From the NCBI GenBank assembly GCA_017550775.1, contig JAFZOA010000588.1, positions 1 through 7,178 of the forward strand: a stretch of 7,178 bases of DNA, read 5' to 3'. The notes below the pieces were generated by a model. That model was not told the origin of the DNA. It did not search any database and saw only the letters and a program-made list of their open reading frames with translations. The position numbers and the translations under genes were made by a program. Shown one piece after another: positions 6,148 to 7,178 of the stretch. The first letter of the stretch is position 1; each line of letters begins with the position of its first letter. The stretch is from Ruminiclostridium sp. GTDB lineage: Bacteria; Bacillota_A; Clostridia; Oscillospirales; Ruminococcaceae.

Positions 6148-6245
6148 GTCACGGCTGTCACACTGATGTCACGGATGTGCGTGACATCGGTAAGCCTTTT
6201 ATAGAGCGGGATTGATAACTGCTGTCACGTTTGTCACGATGTCAC
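6148..6245. repeat. TGTCAC repeat cluster, right group
   Basis: GTCAC lies at 6148-6152, 6157-6161, 6168-6172, 6224-6228, 6233-6237 and 6241-6245, with one GTGAC at 6181-6185. All six forward copies are preceded by T, giving TGTCAC, and five of the six are followed by G. They form two triplets with 8 to 11 bases between starts. The last copy is part of the palindrome TCACGTGA, followed by seven Ts (6254-6260). With the left group this makes about a dozen copies in 520 bases, mostly facing inward as inverted groups. Confidence 0.6.
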
Positions 6246-6276
6246 GTGAATGCTTTTTTTGTAAATAGATATTGTA

Positions 6277-6870
6277 TTATTCCAAATCGTCCAGTTCGTC
6301 TGGTTCATTTGGATCGGAAGAATCTATTTGTGCATATAGCCCCAAAATCTCAGGGTATAATTCATCTCCCATGGCATTATGTGTAAAATATTTCATAAGC
6401 ACATTAGTTATAACATCTTCTATCTCAAGTTGAAATTGTTTGCGAGTATCAAAATCGAGCATTTCATATTGTTTATATGAGATGTCGTGTATAACGAGGA
6501 TATTTTCAATGTATTTGTCATATAGAAATTTACCGTCGGTTTTATCACGCTGTAGTTTTTTTATATAAGGAAATCTTTCGGGTTTAATACACGAGTTAAG
6601 CATTTCAGCTTTTTCTCCATACTTTTGAGGATCGTACCAGTATTTTCCCATGATAAATTCGGGATCTATATCAAGTTTTTCTGATAACCATTCAACAACC
6701 TCAAAAGAAGCATATCCTGATTTAAGCGCTCTCGATATAGTCTTGACACTATACCCATATCCTTGTGACAAATCAGAACATAATTCTTTTATATTTGTTT
6801 TTCTATATTTTAATACTTGATTGAAGCGTTCTTTGTTAAACGGACACTTCTTTTTTTCTTTATTAGCCAT
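6277..6870 (-). CDS. Cro/CI-like HTH transcriptional regulator
   Basis: A 197-residue protein with an N-terminal phage-repressor-like HTH region at about residues 12-76: NIKELCSDLS as helix 2, SVKTISRALK as the recognition helix, and VVEWLSEKLDIDPEF as the closing helices. Residues 80-175 are mixed helical with no motif I recognise. The tail from about 180 is strongly acidic (DELDDLE). No LexA-type Ser/Lys protease site is visible, so an autocleaving repressor is unlikely. The start at 6870 has GGAGGTG about five bases upstream; an ATG at 6894 has none. It faces away from a strong promoter with GACATT palindromes between, the layout of a repressor controlling a divergent transcript. Its coding sequence is much more AT-rich than the genes to the left, suggesting a different origin. 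Confidence 0.8.
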   Translation of the reverse strand: MANKEKKKCPFNKERFNQVLKYRKTNIKELCSDLSQGYGYSVKTISRALKSGYASFEVVEWLSEKLDIDPEFIMGKYWYDPQKYGEKAEMLNSCIKPERFPYIKKLQRDKTDGKFLYDKYIENILVIHDISYKQYEMLDFDTRKQFQLEIEDVITNVLMKYFTHNAMGDELYPEILGLYAQIDSSDPNEPDELDDLE

Positions 6871-6889
6871 AATACACCTCCACTCAGTG

Positions 6890-6910
6890 GACATTTAGTT
6901 GAAAAATGTC
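6890..6910. promoter_or_regulatory. Candidate operator GACATTT-N7-AAATGTC
   Basis: GACATTT (6890-6896) and AAATGTC (6904-6910) form a perfect 7-bp inverted repeat. It lies just upstream of the HTH gene's ribosome binding site and 14 bases before the rightward -35 box. Its half-site recurs in the palindrome at 6967-6978, which suggests both are sites for the adjacent HTH protein. Confidence 0.5.
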
Positions 6911-6923
6911 TTAAGAAAACCTA

Positions 6924-6952
6924 TTGACTTTGAAAAAACTATATGATATAAT
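6924..6952 (+). promoter_or_regulatory. Strong rightward sigma-A promoter
   Basis: TTGACT (6924-6929) and TATAAT (6947-6952) have a 17-base spacer with an A-rich stretch inside. Only one base departs from consensus. It sits between two GACATT palindromes and drives whatever lies to the right, divergently from the HTH gene. Confidence 0.82.
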
Positions 6953-6960
6953 AGAATCAG

Positions 6961-6983
6961 CCAAAGGACATTAATGTCTTTGG
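6961..6983. promoter_or_regulatory. Palindrome GACATTAATGTC at the transcription start
   Basis: A perfect 12-base palindrome (6967-6978) is extended by CCAAA (6961-6965) and TTTGG (6979-6983), with one unpaired G at 6966. It begins at the expected start of transcription from the promoter at 6924-6952. As DNA it is a good repressor site. As RNA it could fold into a 5'-end hairpin, though with a very tight loop. Confidence 0.5.
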
Positions 6984-7020
6984 GTATTATATTCAATATC
7001 ATTCAAAAAGTATCGCTGTT

Positions 7021-7149
7021 ATGGTTTCAAACGATGATATAATGCTCATGTACGGTAAGGAAGCAAGCAACCGAAAACAAGAGATAGACCGCCAGCACTA
7101 CACTATTCCGAACCAAAGACCAAAAGATAAGCATTGTGGGAAAATCTAA
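7021..7149 (+). CDS. Possible 42-residue small protein
   Basis: An ATG at 7021 opens a 42-codon frame, MVSNDDIMLMYG to ..DKHCGKI, ending in TAA at 7147. It is the first frame of any length behind the strong promoter at 6924-6952. There is no Shine-Dalgarno sequence before it, which is unlike every other gene here, and I do not recognise the product. It is hydrophilic and basic toward the C-terminus, without a membrane segment. The stop codon falls inside a long inverted repeat. It could be a small regulator, the remnant of a larger gene, or non-coding sequence. Confidence 0.25.
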   Translation: MVSNDDIMLMYGKEASNRKQEIDRQHYTIPNQRPKDKHCGKI

Positions 7150-7172
7150 ACTTTTGGATTTTCCTACAATGC
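7131..7172. repeat. 16-bp inverted repeat at the right edge
   Basis: Bases 7131-7146 (GCATTGTGGGAAAATC) pair with 7157-7172 (GATTTTCCTACAATGC) with a single G/T wobble and a ten-base centre. No T run follows before the window ends, so it is not a clear terminator. It could end the transcript started at 6952, or belong to a mobile element beyond the edge. Confidence 0.55.
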
Positions 7173-7178
7173 CAACTA

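Larger units (their letters stand above)
5730..6276. other. Gene-free structured region
   Basis: Neither strand shows an ORF here with a credible start signal, codon pattern or recognisable motif. The stretch is filled by hairpins, a terminator and two clusters of TGTCAC/GTGACA repeats, listed separately. It lies between a rightward and a leftward gene, so promoters are not expected and none was seen. It could be an origin, a transfer locus or an intergenic repeat family; the sequence alone does not decide. Confidence 0.6.

Noticed and set aside
5783..6245. CRISPR array
   Set aside because: The repeats are only about six bases, occur in both orientations and have spacers of 2 to 6 bases.
6871..6894. 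Upstream ATG at 6894 for the HTH gene
   Set aside because: No ribosome binding site precedes it, while the ATG at 6870 has GGAGGTG at good spacing.

Overview
The window looks like part of an integrative mobilizable element, or a closely related integrated mobile element, from a gut-type Firmicute, probably Clostridia near Ruminococcus/Oscillospiraceae. The basis is strong AGGAGG ribosome binding sites before most genes, consensus sigma-A promoters with 17-base spacers, a Tn916-like tyrosine recombinase, a MobV/Pre-type relaxase and a DUF3987 ATPase-like protein. The genus is an inference from style and gene content, not from a marker gene.

Layout. At the left edge a strong hairpin (18-50) and a short tandem repeat (80-99) lie beyond the 3' end of the integrase, where an attachment site would be expected, but no att repeat can be proven. 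The minus strand then carries, in transcription order from right to left: a 62-residue MerR/excisionase-type DNA-binding protein (4328-4516), a DUF3987 protein (2901-4331) overlapping it by four bases, a MobV relaxase (1538-2887) 13 bases further on, a 209-base gap containing a hairpin and a separate consensus promoter, and the integrase (108-1328). The first three genes look like one translationally linked operon for excision control, DNA processing and mobilization. The integrase has its own promoter.

Divergent from this operon, a consensus promoter with interleaved inverted repeats just downstream drives a 331-residue zinc-ribbon protein (4734-5729) that I place tentatively in DUF6076; its function is unknown.

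A 547-base stretch (5730-6276) has no convincing gene but is dense in structure: a hairpin just after the zinc-ribbon stop, two clusters of TGTCAC/GTGACA repeats, an intrinsic terminator, and two long hairpins that compete for the same five bases. It is the best candidate in the window for a cis-acting locus such as an origin of replication or transfer, or a dispersed structured repeat.

From about 6250 rightward the DNA is visibly AT-rich (hand count 11 G/C in the 60 bases 6781-6840, against 30 in 5101-5160). This part holds a minus-strand phage-repressor-like HTH gene (6277-6870), GACATT-type operator candidates, a strong rightward promoter, a doubtful 42-codon ORF and a 16-bp inverted repeat at the window edge. 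It resembles a repressor/early-promoter switch, possibly of different origin from the rest.
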